Source: Stomorhina lunata (lineage: Eukaryota; Arthropoda; Insecta; Diptera; Rhiniidae). Taken from it: a stretch of DNA of 64,000 nt. The position numbers and the translations under genes were made by a program. Shown here in pieces: positions 1 to 12,380 of this stretch (the first letter of the stretch is position 1; every line of letters starts with the position of its first letter). Location: NCBI GenBank assembly GCA_933228675.1, contig OW121741.1, positions 81,355,281 through 81,419,280 of the forward strand, given 5' to 3'. The notes beneath the pieces were generated by a model. The model did no database searches, was not told the DNA's origin, and was given only the letters and a program-made list of their open reading frames with translations.

Positions 1-282
1 GACAATATTAAAATCCAATTTCTACCAGCAAACACAGCATCTCTCATTCAACCTATGGATCAGGGAGTTATTACCGCATTTAAAAAGTATTATTTGCGAC
101 GAAGTTTTAATAACCTTAAACAATTACAAAGTTACCAAATTAACGATATTATCAAAGAATTTTGGAAAAAGTACAATATCGTGCAAGCAGTCGAAAATAT
201 TAGACAAAGTTGGGAGGAGGTTTCTGTTTTAACAATGATAAACTCGTGGAAAAACTTATGGCCTGAATGCACAACTGATATA

Positions 283-285
283 TAG
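283..285 (+). other. In-frame TAG inside the Tigger transposase
   Basis: The TAG lies between LWPECTTDI and the following KMMRIL, with no change of phase on either side. The downstream part still looks like normal Tigger tail, so this is a point nonsense mutation and not the natural end. Confidence 0.75.
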
Positions 286-651
286 AAAATGATGAGAATC
301 TTGACTATTAATACGGAAATTATAAACATGGCCCAAAAAATAGGATTTTCTGATATAAATACTTCAGATATTACTGATGTTTTTAATGTGAACAATGAAC
401 AGCTAACCGATTCCGAGTTGATAGAGATGTTAAATCAAAGCAATTTAATAGATGAACCTGTTACAGAAGAAGATAATTCTCAAATTTCATTGGCAAAAAT
501 TACAGAGGCATTTGATCACATTGACAAGGCTATTAAAATTTTCGAAGAATTTGACAAAGATGAAATCAGAGTTGAAATCACAAAAAGATTAATAAACACA
601 GGTCTTCAGGATTATAAAAATTTGTACGAGAAGAAAAAGTCAATTTTACCT

Positions 652-675
652 CAAAAGCGTATTGACTCATTTTTT
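652..675 (+). other. PIP-box (PCNA-binding) motif in the transposase tail
   Basis: The codons read QKRIDSFF, matching Q-x-x-[ILM]-x-x-[FY]-[FY]. A functional PIP box is known from the Drosophila pogo transposase, so this is a conserved feature of the family, linking transposition to replication or repair. Confidence 0.6.
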
Positions 676-843
676 AAGCCTGTTTCAAGCACAACATCGC
701 TCATAAGTGAGCAAACATCATCTGAGAACCTTAAGGATAATAACGTTGAAATGATGTCTTCATCAGGTGATGAGAATACTGCGGAAGATGACATTCAAAT
801 GACTTTTTCGCAAATTTGTTCAACAGATGATGATTCCGATTGA

Positions 844-1202
844 AATTATGTGTTATTCAATTACATACATCTTCTATATGAGTAAATTTAAATTTTTTTG
901 TATTATTTATTGAGTTTATTATTTTAGCTTTTCATAACATTTACGCAAGACTGAATGAATTTTTAATATACATATTTATTTTTTCACAACATAAATGCAA
1001 AATTGAATTAGTTTTTAATTTTCCCAATGTTTTTTTTTAAATAAAATAATCCTAATAAAGGGCTAAATTAACACCTTTTTTTTGTTTTATTAAAATAAAT
1101 TTCATAAAAATATTTAGGAAAACTTAAACTTCGATTTACGTCGTTTCGATTTACGTCGTCATTTTTGGGAACCAATGACGACGTAAATCGAGAGAATACA
1201 CA
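844..1202 (+). mobile_element. 3' non-coding end of the Tigger-like element
   Basis: AT-rich DNA follows the transposase stop and leads into a motif cluster. TCGATTTACGTCG occurs twice in tandem (1131-1143 and 1146-1158). An inverted copy lies at 1174-1191. Tigger and pogo elements carry such repeated subterminal sites next to their terminal repeats. The outer end near 1202 is a guess, because the 5' terminal repeat is outside the window. Confidence 0.5.
1146..1191. repeat. Perfect 18-bp inverted repeat (element-end hairpin)
   Basis: The arms 1146-1163 and 1174-1191 are exact reverse complements (TCGATTTACGTCGTCATT), with a 10-nt loop. This is the most GC-rich part of the local sequence. It is probably a transposase-binding site at the element end. 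Confidence 0.85.
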
Positions 1203-1499
1203 TTCTAAATGTACCATACGGTATAGTAATCTTATACCAATGTAAAAGCATTCCAAATAATGTTTTGTGTGCATTTTTTAAATATAACTTTTTTTGATAT
1301 AACTTTACCTAATGGGTTAATACGTTCCTGTAGTCCTTGTTGTTAGCAAAATACCACACACTGCCACCTTGTCATTACTTTTCTTATAAGTAACACACAT
1401 TTTGCAGTTGTCTTTGTTAGTTGAAGTGTTTCGTATGAATTTGCGTGTGCAGGAAGTCCTACTTCAGTTAAGTTTTTAAACCAACGAGCATTTGCAGAC
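1203..1499. other. Unique AT-rich DNA, nothing recognised
   Basis: No convincing frame, RNA gene or repeat was seen between the Tigger end and the 12-bp satellite. Confidence 0.5.
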
Positions 1500-2413
1500 T
1501 AAAACATAGACTAAGACAAAGATATAAGTTGAGACATAGACTTAGGCATTGACTAAGACATAGAAATAGACATAGACGTAGACTAAGACATAGACTAAGA
1601 CAACGACTAAGACATAGACTAAGACATAGACTAAGACATAGACTTAGACATAGACTAAGACATAGACTAAGACATAGACTAAGACATAGACTAAGACATA
1701 GACTAAGACATAGACTAAGAGATAGACTAAGACATAGACTAAGAGATAGACTAAGACATAGACTAAGACATAGACTAAAACATAGACTAAGACATAGACT
1801 AAGACATAGACTAAGACATAGACTAAGACATAGACTTAGACATAGACTAAGACATAGACTTAGACATAGGCAAAGACATAGACTAAGACATAGACTAAGA
1901 TATAGACTAAGACATAGACTAAGGCATAGACTAAGACATAGACTAAGACATAGACTAAGAGATAGACTAAGACATAGACTAAGACATAGACTAAAACATA
2001 GACTAAGACATAGACTAAGACATAGACTAAGACATAGACTAAGACATAGACTTAGACATAGACTAAGACATAGACTAAGACATAGGCAAAGACATAGACT
2101 AAGACATAGACTAAGATATAGACTAAGACATAGACTAAGGCATAGACTAAGACATAGACTAAGACATAGACTAAGACATAGACTAAGACATAGACTAAGA
2201 CATAGACTAAGAGATAGACTAAGACATAGACTAAGACATAGACTCAGACTAAGACATAGACTAAGACATATACTAAGATATAGACTAAGACATATACTAA
2301 GACATAGACTAAGACATAGACTAAGACATAGACTAAGACATAAACTAAGACATAGACTAAGACATAGATTAAGACATAGACCAAGACATAGACTAAAAAA
2401 TAGACTAAGACAT
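1500..2413 (+). repeat. 12-bp satellite AGACTAAGACAT, about 75 units
   Basis: This is a tandem array of a 12-mer with scattered substitutions (AGATATAG, AGGCATAG, ACTAAAACAT and others). Single units are lost near 2245. Because 12 is a multiple of 3, the minus strand is open throughout and appears to encode a Cys/Leu/Ser repeat, which is not a real protein. A higher-order period of 216 bp is visible between about 1747 and 2145. Confidence 0.95.
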
Positions 2414-3371
2414 ACATGCATATAACATCCATATGTTTGCTATGATCATCTTAAAAACTTAAAAGTGTGTGTCCTTCTTCACATTTTCCTTTTGCAATTT
2501 GTTCTGTTGCTCTATTTTTAGTTGACTGAAAGTGAATGAATTTAGTACAAGGAAAACAACAACTAAGAACGAAGAAATTGCAAAAAGGATAAAAATCGGA
2601 AATGTCAACAGCAGGAATTGCTAAAATGATTTACAATTCCATTAAAGTGTCTGTATGTGTGTGTGTATGTTAGAAACTGTTTTAGTAGTTTTTTAAATGT
2701 TTAGTTTTAAAATTTCAATCAAAATTTTATTTTTTTATAATTCGAGTGAAATTATGACAAGGTGATTAAAAAGGACGGGTATTTCTTTTATTCATGAAGA
2801 TTTTTTTTTTAAGGTTATTACAAGGTAGAAAGGAAAATTTATAATGAAATGGAAATTATAAGAACGACGACTTTAGAATTTAAGTTTAAGAATTTACGCA
2901 TTAAAATTTTACTTATATCCTCGATTAAAAAAATCCTTACAAAAAGTTTTCTTAAGCCACCAGCAATATTATATAATAAGCCTCTATGAACATCAACTAA
3001 TTTTAAAATTTTCCTGTCTTAAATCCTTATCTCTTTAATAAGGATATGAGTTAAAATACCCTTATTTCATTCAGTTTTTTTTGAAAATATTTAACCATTA
3101 TGTTGTGTTCGAGTACAATTTTTATGTCATACATTTTTTCTTTTTATGAGATTTTTTATCCTTCTTTTGTTTCTGACCAGTGAACTTTAACATAAAAAGT
3201 TCATATAAGGGACATTGACCTGTACCTTTGTATGTATGTGTATGTATTTGGATGTATTCAAGAGTCGTATCCATGTATTTGTCAGTTTGCATTTTTTGAT
3301 TATCTGGGAAACAAGAAAAAGGCAGTTAAGGGAAAAAAATTGTCTCAATATATTTTAGAGTCTATGTTATA
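2414..3371. other. Unique AT-rich spacer between inverted 12-mer arrays
   Basis: There is no supportable gene. The spacer holds short TGTATG-rich simple sequence (about 2650-2680 and 3225-3260) and poly-T runs. It would be the loop if the two flanking 12-mer arrays paired. Confidence 0.5.
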
Positions 3372-3648
3372 GTCTTTATTTATGTATATATGTCTATGCC
3401 TACGTCTAAGTTTAAGTGAAAATCTAAGTCTATGTCTTAGTGTATGGGATAGTCTGTGTATTAGTCTATATATTAGTCTATGTCTTAGTCTATGTCTTAG
3501 TCTATGTCCTAGTCTATGTCTTAGCCCATGTGTTAGTCTATGTTTAGTCAATGTCTTAGTAAATGTCTTAGTCTATGTCTTTGTCTTAGTCCATGTCTTA
3601 GCCTATGTCTTAATCTATGTCTTACTGTAAGTCTATGCAATGTCTATA
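3372..3648 (-). repeat. 12-bp satellite in inverse orientation, degenerate
   Basis: Units of ATGTCTTAGTCT are the reverse complement of the 1500-2413 array. The block is more diverged (TTAGCCC, GTGTTAGTC, TTTAGTCAATG) and runs almost directly into the hexamer array at 3659. Confidence 0.9.
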
Positions 3649-3658
3649 TCAATGTATA

Positions 3659-6600
3659 TAGTATTAGTATTAGTATTAGTATTAGTATTAGTATTAGTAT
3701 TAGTATTAGTATTAGTATTAGTATTAGTATTAGTATTAGTATTAGTATTAGTATTAGTATTAGTATTAGTATTAGTATTAGTATTAGTATTAGTATTAGT
3801 ATTAGTATTAGTATTAGTATTAGTATTAGTATTAGTATTAGTATTAGTATTAGTATTAGTATTAGTATTAGTATTAGTATTAGTATTAGTATTAGTATTA
3901 GTATTAGTATTAGTATTAGTATTAGTATTAGTATTAGTATTAGTATTAGTATTAGTATTAGTATTAGTATTAGTATTAGTATTAGTATTAGTATTAGTAT
4001 TAGTATTAGTATTAGTATTAGTATTAGTATTAGTATTAGTATTAGTATTAGTATTAGTATTAGTATTAGTATTAGTATTAGTATTAGTATTAGTATTAGT
4101 ATTAGTATTAGTATTAGTATTAGTATTAGTATTAGTATTAGTATTAGTATTAGTATTAGTATTAGTATTAGTATTAGTATTAGTATTAGTATTAGTATTA
4201 GTATTAGTATTAGTATTAGTATTAGTATTAGTATTAGTATTAGTATTAGTATTAGTATTAGTATTAGTATTAGTATTAGTATTAGTATTAGTATTAGTAT
4301 TAGTATTAGTATTAGTATTAGTATTAGTATTAGTATTAGTATTAGTATTAGTATTAGTATTAGTATTAGTATTAGTATTAGTATTAGTATTAGTATTAGT
4401 ATTAGTATTAGTATTAGTATTAGTATTAGTATTAGTATTAGTATTAGTATTAGTATTAGTATTAGTATTAGTATTAGTATTAGTATTAGTATTAGTATTA
4501 GTATTAGTATTAGTATTAGTATTAGTATTAGTATTAGTATTAGTATTAGTATTAGTATTAGTATTAGTATTAGTATTAGTATTAGTATTAGTATTAGTAT
4601 TAGTATTAGTATTAGTATTAGTATTAGTATTAGTATTAGTATTAGTATTAGTATTAGTATTAGTATTAGTATTAGTATTAGTATTAGTATTAGTATTAGT
4701 ATTAGTATTAGTATTAGTATTAGTATTAGTATTAGTATTAGTATTAGTATTAGTATTAGTATTAGTATTAGTATTAGTATTAGTATTAGTATTAGTATTA
4801 GTATTAGTATTAGTATTAGTATTAGTATTAGTATTAGTATTAGTATTAGTATTAGTATTAGTATTAGTATTAGTATTAGTATTAGTATTAGTATTAGTAT
4901 TAGTATTAGTATTAGTATTAGTATTAGTATTAGTATTAGTATTAGTATTAGTATTAGTATTAGTATTAGTATTAGTATTAGTATTAGTATTAGTATTAGT
5001 ATTAGTATTAGTATTAGTATTAGTATTAGTATTAGTATTAGTATTAGTATTAGTATTAGTATTAGTATTAGTATTAGTATTAGTATTAGTATTAGTATTA
5101 GTATTAGTATTAGTATTAGTATTAGTATTAGTATTAGTATTAGTATTAGTATTAGTATTAGTATTAGTATTAGTATTAGTATTAGTATTAGTATTAGTAT
5201 TAGTATTAGTATTAGTATTAGTATTAGTATTAGTATTAGTATTAGTATTAGTATTAGTATTAGTATTAGTATTAGTATTAGTATTAGTATTAGTATTAGT
5301 ATTAGTATTAGTATTAGTATTAGTATTAGTATTAGTATTAGTATTAGTATTAGTATTAGTATTAGTATTAGTATTAGTATTAGTATTAGTATTAGTATTA
5401 GTATTAGTATTAGTATTAGTATTAGTATTAGTATTAGTATTAGTATTAGTATTAGTATTAGTATTAGTATTAGTATTAGTATTAGTATTAGTATTAGTAT
5501 TAGTATTAGTATTAGTATTAGTATTAGTATTAGTATTAGTATTAGTATTAGTATTAGTATTAGTATTAGTATTAGTATTAGTATTAGTATTAGTATTAGT
5601 ATTAGTATTAGTATTAGTATTAGTATTAGTATTAGTATTAGTATTAGTATTAGTATTAGTATTAGTATTAGTATTAGTATTAGTATTAGTATTAGTATTA
5701 GTATTAGTATTAGTATTAGTATTAGTATTAGTATTAGTATTAGTATTAGTATTAGTATTAGTATTAGTATTAGTATTAGTATTAGTATTAGTATTAGTAT
5801 TAGTATTAGTATTAGTATTAGTATTAGTATTAGTATTAGTATTAGTATTAGTATTAGTATTAGTATTAGTATTAGTATTAGTATTAGTATTAGTATTAGT
5901 ATTAGTATTAGTATTAGTATTAGTATTAGTATTAGTATTAGTATTAGTATTAGTATTAGTATTAGTATTAGTATTAGTATTAGTATTAGTATTAGTATTA
6001 GTATTAGTATTAGTATTAGTATTAGTATTAGTATTAGTATTAGTATTAGTATTAGTATTAGTATTAGTATTAGTATTAGTATTAGTATTAGTATTAGTAT
6101 TAGTATTAGTATTAGTATTAGTATTAGTATTAGTATTAGTATTAGTATTAGTATTAGTATTAGTATTAGTATTAGTATTAGTATTAGTATTAGTATTAGT
6201 ATTAGTATTAGTATTAGTATTAGTATTAGTATTAGTATTAGTATTAGTATTAGTATTAGTATTAGTATTAGTATTAGTATTAGTATTAGTATTAGTATTA
6301 GTATTAGTATTAGTATTAGTATTAGTATTAGTATTAGTATTAGTATTAGTATTAGTATTAGTATTAGTATTAGTATTAGTATTAGTATTAGTATTAGTAT
6401 TAGTATTAGTATTAGTATTAGTATTAGTATTAGTATTAGTATTAGTATTAGTATTAGTATTAGTATTAGTATTAGTATTAGTATTAGTATTAGTATTAGT
6501 ATTAGTATTAGTATTAGTATTAGTATTAGTATTAGTATTAGTATTAGTATTAGTATTAGTATTAGTATTAGTATTAGTATTAGTATTAGTATTAGTATTA

Positions 6601-9600
6601 GTATTAGTATTAGTATTAGTATTAGTATTAGTATTAGTATTAGTATTAGTATTAGTATTAGTATTAGTATTAGTATTAGTATTAGTATTAGTATTAGTAT
6701 TAGTATTAGTATTAGTATTAGTATTAGTATTAGTATTAGTATTAGTATTAGTATTAGTATTAGTATTAGTATTAGTATTAGTATTAGTATTAGTATTAGT
6801 ATTAGTATTAGTATTAGTATTAGTATTAGTATTAGTATTAGTATTAGTATTAGTATTAGTATTAGTATTAGTATTAGTATTAGTATTAGTATTAGTATTA
6901 GTATTAGTATTAGTATTAGTATTAGTATTAGTATTAGTATTAGTATTAGTATTAGTATTAGTATTAGTATTAGTATTAGTATTAGTATTAGTATTAGTAT
7001 TAGTATTAGTATTAGTATTAGTATTAGTATTAGTATTAGTATTAGTATTAGTATTAGTATTAGTATTAGTATTAGTATTAGTATTAGTATTAGTATTAGT
7101 ATTAGTATTAGTATTAGTATTAGTATTAGTATTAGTATTAGTATTAGTATTAGTATTAGTATTAGTATTAGTATTAGTATTAGTATTAGTATTAGTATTA
7201 GTATTAGTATTAGTATTAGTATTAGTATTAGTATTAGTATTAGTATTAGTATTAGTATTAGTATTAGTATTAGTATTAGTATTAGTATTAGTATTAGTAT
7301 TAGTATTAGTATTAGTATTAGTATTAGTATTAGTATTAGTATTAGTATTAGTATTAGTATTAGTATTAGTATTAGTATTAGTATTAGTATTAGTATTAGT
7401 ATTAGTATTAGTATTAGTATTAGTATTAGTATTAGTATTAGTATTAGTATTAGTATTAGTATTAGTATTAGTATTAGTATTAGTATTAGTATTAGTATTA
7501 GTATTAGTATTAGTATTAGTATTAGTATTAGTATTAGTATTAGTATTAGTATTAGTATTAGTATTAGTATTAGTATTAGTATTAGTATTAGTATTAGTAT
7601 TAGTATTAGTATTAGTATTAGTATTAGTATTAGTATTAGTATTAGTATTAGTATTAGTATTAGTATTAGTATTAGTATTAGTATTAGTATTAGTATTAGT
7701 ATTAGTATTAGTATTAGTATTAGTATTAGTATTAGTATTAGTATTAGTATTAGTATTAGTATTAGTATTAGTATTAGTATTAGTATTAGTATTAGTATTA
7801 GTATTAGTATTAGTATTAGTATTAGTATTAGTATTAGTATTAGTATTAGTATTAGTATTAGTATTAGTATTAGTATTAGTATTAGTATTAGTATTAGTAT
7901 TAGTATTAGTATTAGTATTAGTATTAGTATTAGTATTAGTATTAGTATTAGTATTAGTATTAGTATTAGTATTAGTATTAGTATTAGTATTAGTATTAGT
8001 ATTAGTATTAGTATTAGTATTAGTATTAGTATTAGTATTAGTATTAGTATTAGTATTAGTATTAGTATTAGTATTAGTATTAGTATTAGTATTAGTATTA
8101 GTATTAGTATTAGTATTAGTATTAGTATTAGTATTAGTATTAGTATTAGTATTAGTATTAGTATTAGTATTAGTATTAGTATTAGTATTAGTATTAGTAT
8201 TAGTATTAGTATTAGTATTAGTATTAGTATTAGTATTAGTATTAGTATTAGTATTAGTATTAGTATTAGTATTAGTATTAGTATTAGTATTAGTATTAGT
8301 ATTAGTATTAGTATTAGTATTAGTATTAGTATTAGTATTAGTATTAGTATTAGTATTAGTATTAGTATTAGTATTAGTATTAGTATTAGTATTAGTATTA
8401 GTATTAGTATTAGTATTAGTATTAGTATTAGTATTAGTATTAGTATTAGTATTAGTATTAGTATTAGTATTAGTATTAGTATTAGTATTAGTATTAGTAT
8501 TAGTATTAGTATTAGTATTAGTATTAGTATTAGTATTAGTATTAGTATTAGTATTAGTATTAGTATTAGTATTAGTATTAGTATTAGTATTAGTATTAGT
8601 ATTAGTATTAGTATTAGTATTAGTATTAGTATTAGTATTAGTATTAGTATTAGTATTAGTATTAGTATTAGTATTAGTATTAGTATTAGTATTAGTATTA
8701 GTATTAGTATTAGTATTAGTATTAGTATTAGTATTAGTATTAGTATTAGTATTAGTATTAGTATTAGTATTAGTATTAGTATTAGTATTAGTATTAGTAT
8801 TAGTATTAGTATTAGTATTAGTATTAGTATTAGTATTAGTATTAGTATTAGTATTAGTATTAGTATTAGTATTAGTATTAGTATTAGTATTAGTATTAGT
8901 ATTAGTATTAGTATTAGTATTAGTATTAGTATTAGTATTAGTATTAGTATTAGTATTAGTATTAGTATTAGTATTAGTATTAGTATTAGTATTAGTATTA
9001 GTATTAGTATTAGTATTAGTATTAGTATTAGTATTAGTATTAGTATTAGTATTAGTATTAGTATTAGTATTAGTATTAGTATTAGTATTAGTATTAGTAT
9101 TAGTATTAGTATTAGTATTAGTATTAGTATTAGTATTAGTATTAGTATTAGTATTAGTATTAGTATTAGTATTAGTATTAGTATTAGTATTAGTATTAGT
9201 ATTAGTATTAGTATTAGTATTAGTATTAGTATTAGTATTAGTATTAGTATTAGTATTAGTATTAGTATTAGTATTAGTATTAGTATTAGTATTAGTATTA
9301 GTATTAGTATTAGTATTAGTATTAGTATTAGTATTAGTATTAGTATTAGTATTAGTATTAGTATTAGTATTAGTATTAGTATTAGTATTAGTATTAGTAT
9401 TAGTATTAGTATTAGTATTAGTATTAGTATTAGTATTAGTATTAGTATTAGTATTAGTATTAGTATTAGTATTAGTATTAGTATTAGTATTAGTATTAGT
9501 ATTAGTATTAGTATTAGTATTAGTATTAGTATTAGTATTAGTATTAGTATTAGTATTAGTATTAGTATTAGTATTAGTATTAGTATTAGTATTAGTATTA

Positions 9601-12380
9601 GTATTAGTATTAGTATTAGTATTAGTATTAGTATTAGTATTAGTATTAGTATTAGTATTAGTATTAGTATTAGTATTAGTATTAGTATTAGTATTAGTAT
9701 TAGTATTAGTATTAGTATTAGTATTAGTATTAGTATTAGTATTAGTATTAGTATTAGTATTAGTATTAGTATTAGTATTAGTATTAGTATTAGTATTAGT
9801 ATTAGTATTAGTATTAGTATTAGTATTAGTATTAGTATTAGTATTAGTATTAGTATTAGTATTAGTATTAGTATTAGTATTAGTATTAGTATTAGTATTA
9901 GTATTAGTATTAGTATTAGTATTAGTATTAGTATTAGTATTAGTATTAGTATTAGTATTAGTATTAGTATTAGTATTAGTATTAGTATTAGTATTAGTAT
10001 TAGTATTAGTATTAGTATTAGTATTAGTATTAGTATTAGTATTAGTATTAGTATTAGTATTAGTATTAGTATTAGTATTAGTATTAGTATTAGTATTAGT
10101 ATTAGTATTAGTATTAGTATTAGTATTAGTATTAGTATTAGTATTAGTATTAGTATTAGTATTAGTATTAGTATTAGTATTAGTATTAGTATTAGTATTA
10201 GTATTAGTATTAGTATTAGTATTAGTATTAGTATTAGTATTAGTATTAGTATTAGTATTAGTATTAGTATTAGTATTAGTATTAGTATTAGTATTAGTAT
10301 TAGTATTAGTATTAGTATTAGTATTAGTATTAGTATTAGTATTAGTATTAGTATTAGTATTAGTATTAGTATTAGTATTAGTATTGTATTAGTTAGTATT
10401 AGTATTAGTATTAGTATTAGTATTAGTATTAGTATTAGTATTAGTATTAGTATTAGTATTAGTATTAGTATTAGTATTAGTATTAGTATTAGTATTATTA
10501 GTATTAGTATTAGTATTAGTATTAGTATTAGTATTAGTATTAGTATTAGTATTAGTATTAGTATTAGTATTAGTATTAGTATTAGTATTAGTATTAGTAT
10601 TAGTATTAGTATTAGTATTAGTATTAGTATTAGTATTAGTATTAGTATTAGTATTAGTATTAGTATTAGTATTAGTATTAGTATTAGTATTAGTATTAGT
10701 ATTAGTATTAGTATTAGTATTAGTATTAGTATTAGTATTAGTATTAGTATTAGTATTAGTATTAGTATTAGTATTAGTATTAGTATTAGTATTAGTATTA
10801 GTATTAGTATTAGTATTAGTATTAGTATTAGTATTAGTATTAGTATTAGTATTAGTATTAGTATTAGTATTAGTATTAGTATTAGTATTAGTATTAGTAT
10901 TAGTATTAGTATTAGTATTAGTATTAGTATTAGTATTAGTATTAGTATTAGTATTAGTATTAGTATTAGTATTAGTATTAGTATTAGTATTAGTATTAGT
11001 ATTAGTATTAGTATTAGTATTAGTATTAGTATTAGTATTAGTATTAGTATTAGTATTAGTATTAGTATTAGTATTAGTATTAGTATTAGTATTAGTATTA
11101 GTATTAGTATTAGTATTAGTATTAGTATTAGTATTAGTATTAGTATTAGTATTAGTATTAGTATTAGTATTAGTATTAGTATTAGTATTAGTATTAGTAT
11201 TAGTATTAGTATTAGTATTAGTATTAGTATTAGTATTAGTATTAGTATTAGTATTAGTATTAGTATTAGTATTAGTATTAGTATTAGTATTAGTATTAGT
11301 ATTAGTATTAGTATTAGTATTAGTATTAGTATTAGTATTAGTATTAGTATTAGTATTAGTATTAGTATTAGTATTAGTATTAGTATTAGTATTAGTATTA
11401 GTATTAGTATTAGTATTAGTATTAGTATTAGTATTAGTATTAGTATTAGTATTAGTATTAGTATTAGTATTAGTATTAGTATTAGTATTAGTATTAGTAT
11501 TAGTATTAGTATTAGTATTAGTATTAGTATTAGTATTAGTATTAGTATTAGTATTAGTATTAGTATTAGTATTAGTATTAGTATTAGTATTAGTATTAGT
11601 ATTAGTATTAGTATTAGTATTAGTATTAGTATTAGTATTAGTATTAGTATTAGTATTAGTATTAGTATTAGTATTAGTATTAGTATTAGTATTAGTATTA
11701 GTATTAGTATTAGTATTAGTATTAGTATTAGTATTAGTATTAGTATTAGTATTAGTATTAGTATTAGTATTAGTATTAGTATTAGTATTAGTATTAGTAT
11801 TAGTATTAGTATTAGTATTAGTATTAGTATTAGTATTAGTATTAGTATTAGTATTAGTATTAGTATTAGTATTAGTATTAGTATTAGTATTAGTATTAGT
11901 ATTAGTATTAGTATTAGTATTAGTATTAGTATTAGTATTAGTATTAGTATTAGTATTAGTATTAGTATTAGTATTAGTATTAGTATTAGTATTAGTATTA
12001 GTATTAGTATTAGTATTAGTATTAGTATTAGTATTAGTATTAGTATTAGTATTAGTATTAGTATTAGTATTAGTATTAGTATTAGTATTAGTATTAGTAT
12101 TAGTATTAGTATTAGTATTAGTATTAGTATTAGTATTAGTATTAGTATTAGTATTAGTATTCGTATTAGTATTAGTATTAGCATTAGTATTAGTATTAGT
12201 ATTAGTATAAGTATTAGTATAAGTATTAGTATAAGTATTAGTATAAGTATTAGTATTAGCATTAGCATTAGTATTAGTAATAGTGTTAGTATTAGTATTT
12301 GTATTAGTATTTGTATTAGTATTTGTGTTTGTATTAGTATTGGTATTGGTATTGGTATTAGTATTATATATTAGTATTAG
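3659..12380. repeat. Hexamer satellite (TTAGTA)n, about 8.6 kb
   Basis: About 1,430 tandem copies of a hexamer. From 3661 to about 12160 the array is perfect except for indels at 10381-10395 (units shortened by 1 and 2 bases) and a 3-base gain at 10494-10500. These restore the original phase. The 5' edge is abrupt. The last 220 bp are degenerate (GCATTA, GTATAA, GTATTT, GTATTG). The repeat has no stop in several frames on both strands, so Ser-Ile, Leu-Val and Leu-Ile frames of over 2,000 codons appear. They are meaningless. Confidence 0.98.

Larger units (their letters stand above)
1..843 (+). pseudogene. Tigger/pogo-type DDE transposase, 5'-incomplete, one internal stop
   Basis: This is the C-terminal part of a pogo/Tigger (Tc1/mariner superfamily) transposase, the nuclear enzyme that cuts and pastes its own element. 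The reading frame is already open at base 1, so the N-terminal DNA-binding domains and the first two catalytic aspartates lie outside the window. Seen: a stretch reading FLPANTASLIQPMDQGVI (about codons 8-25), typical of Tigger proteins. Its Asp (codon 58-60) is by family knowledge the third catalytic acid. Next come the W-K-x-Y and LWPEC motifs. A TAG at 283-285 interrupts the frame, which then continues in the same phase to the TGA at 841-843. The C-terminal part matches the usual acidic, helical Tigger tail and contains QKRIDSFF (652-675), a good PCNA-interacting (PIP-box) motif. The stop makes it a probable pseudogene, unless it is read through or a sequencing error. Confidence 0.85.

Noticed and set aside
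1468..2421. 317-codon Cys/Leu/Ser-rich frame on the minus strand
   Set aside because: Artefact of the 12-bp satellite, whose period is a multiple of 3.
3540..12374. Very long open frames (over 2,000 codons) on both strands across the hexamer array
   Set aside because: A 6-bp repeat without stops keeps frames open for ever. The products are dipeptide repeats with no start context or domain, so they are not genes.
3659..12380. Telomere made of a TTAGG-like repeat
   Set aside because: The unit TTAGTA is not TTAGG, flies generally lack telomerase repeats, and the array is flanked by non-telomeric DNA on both sides.
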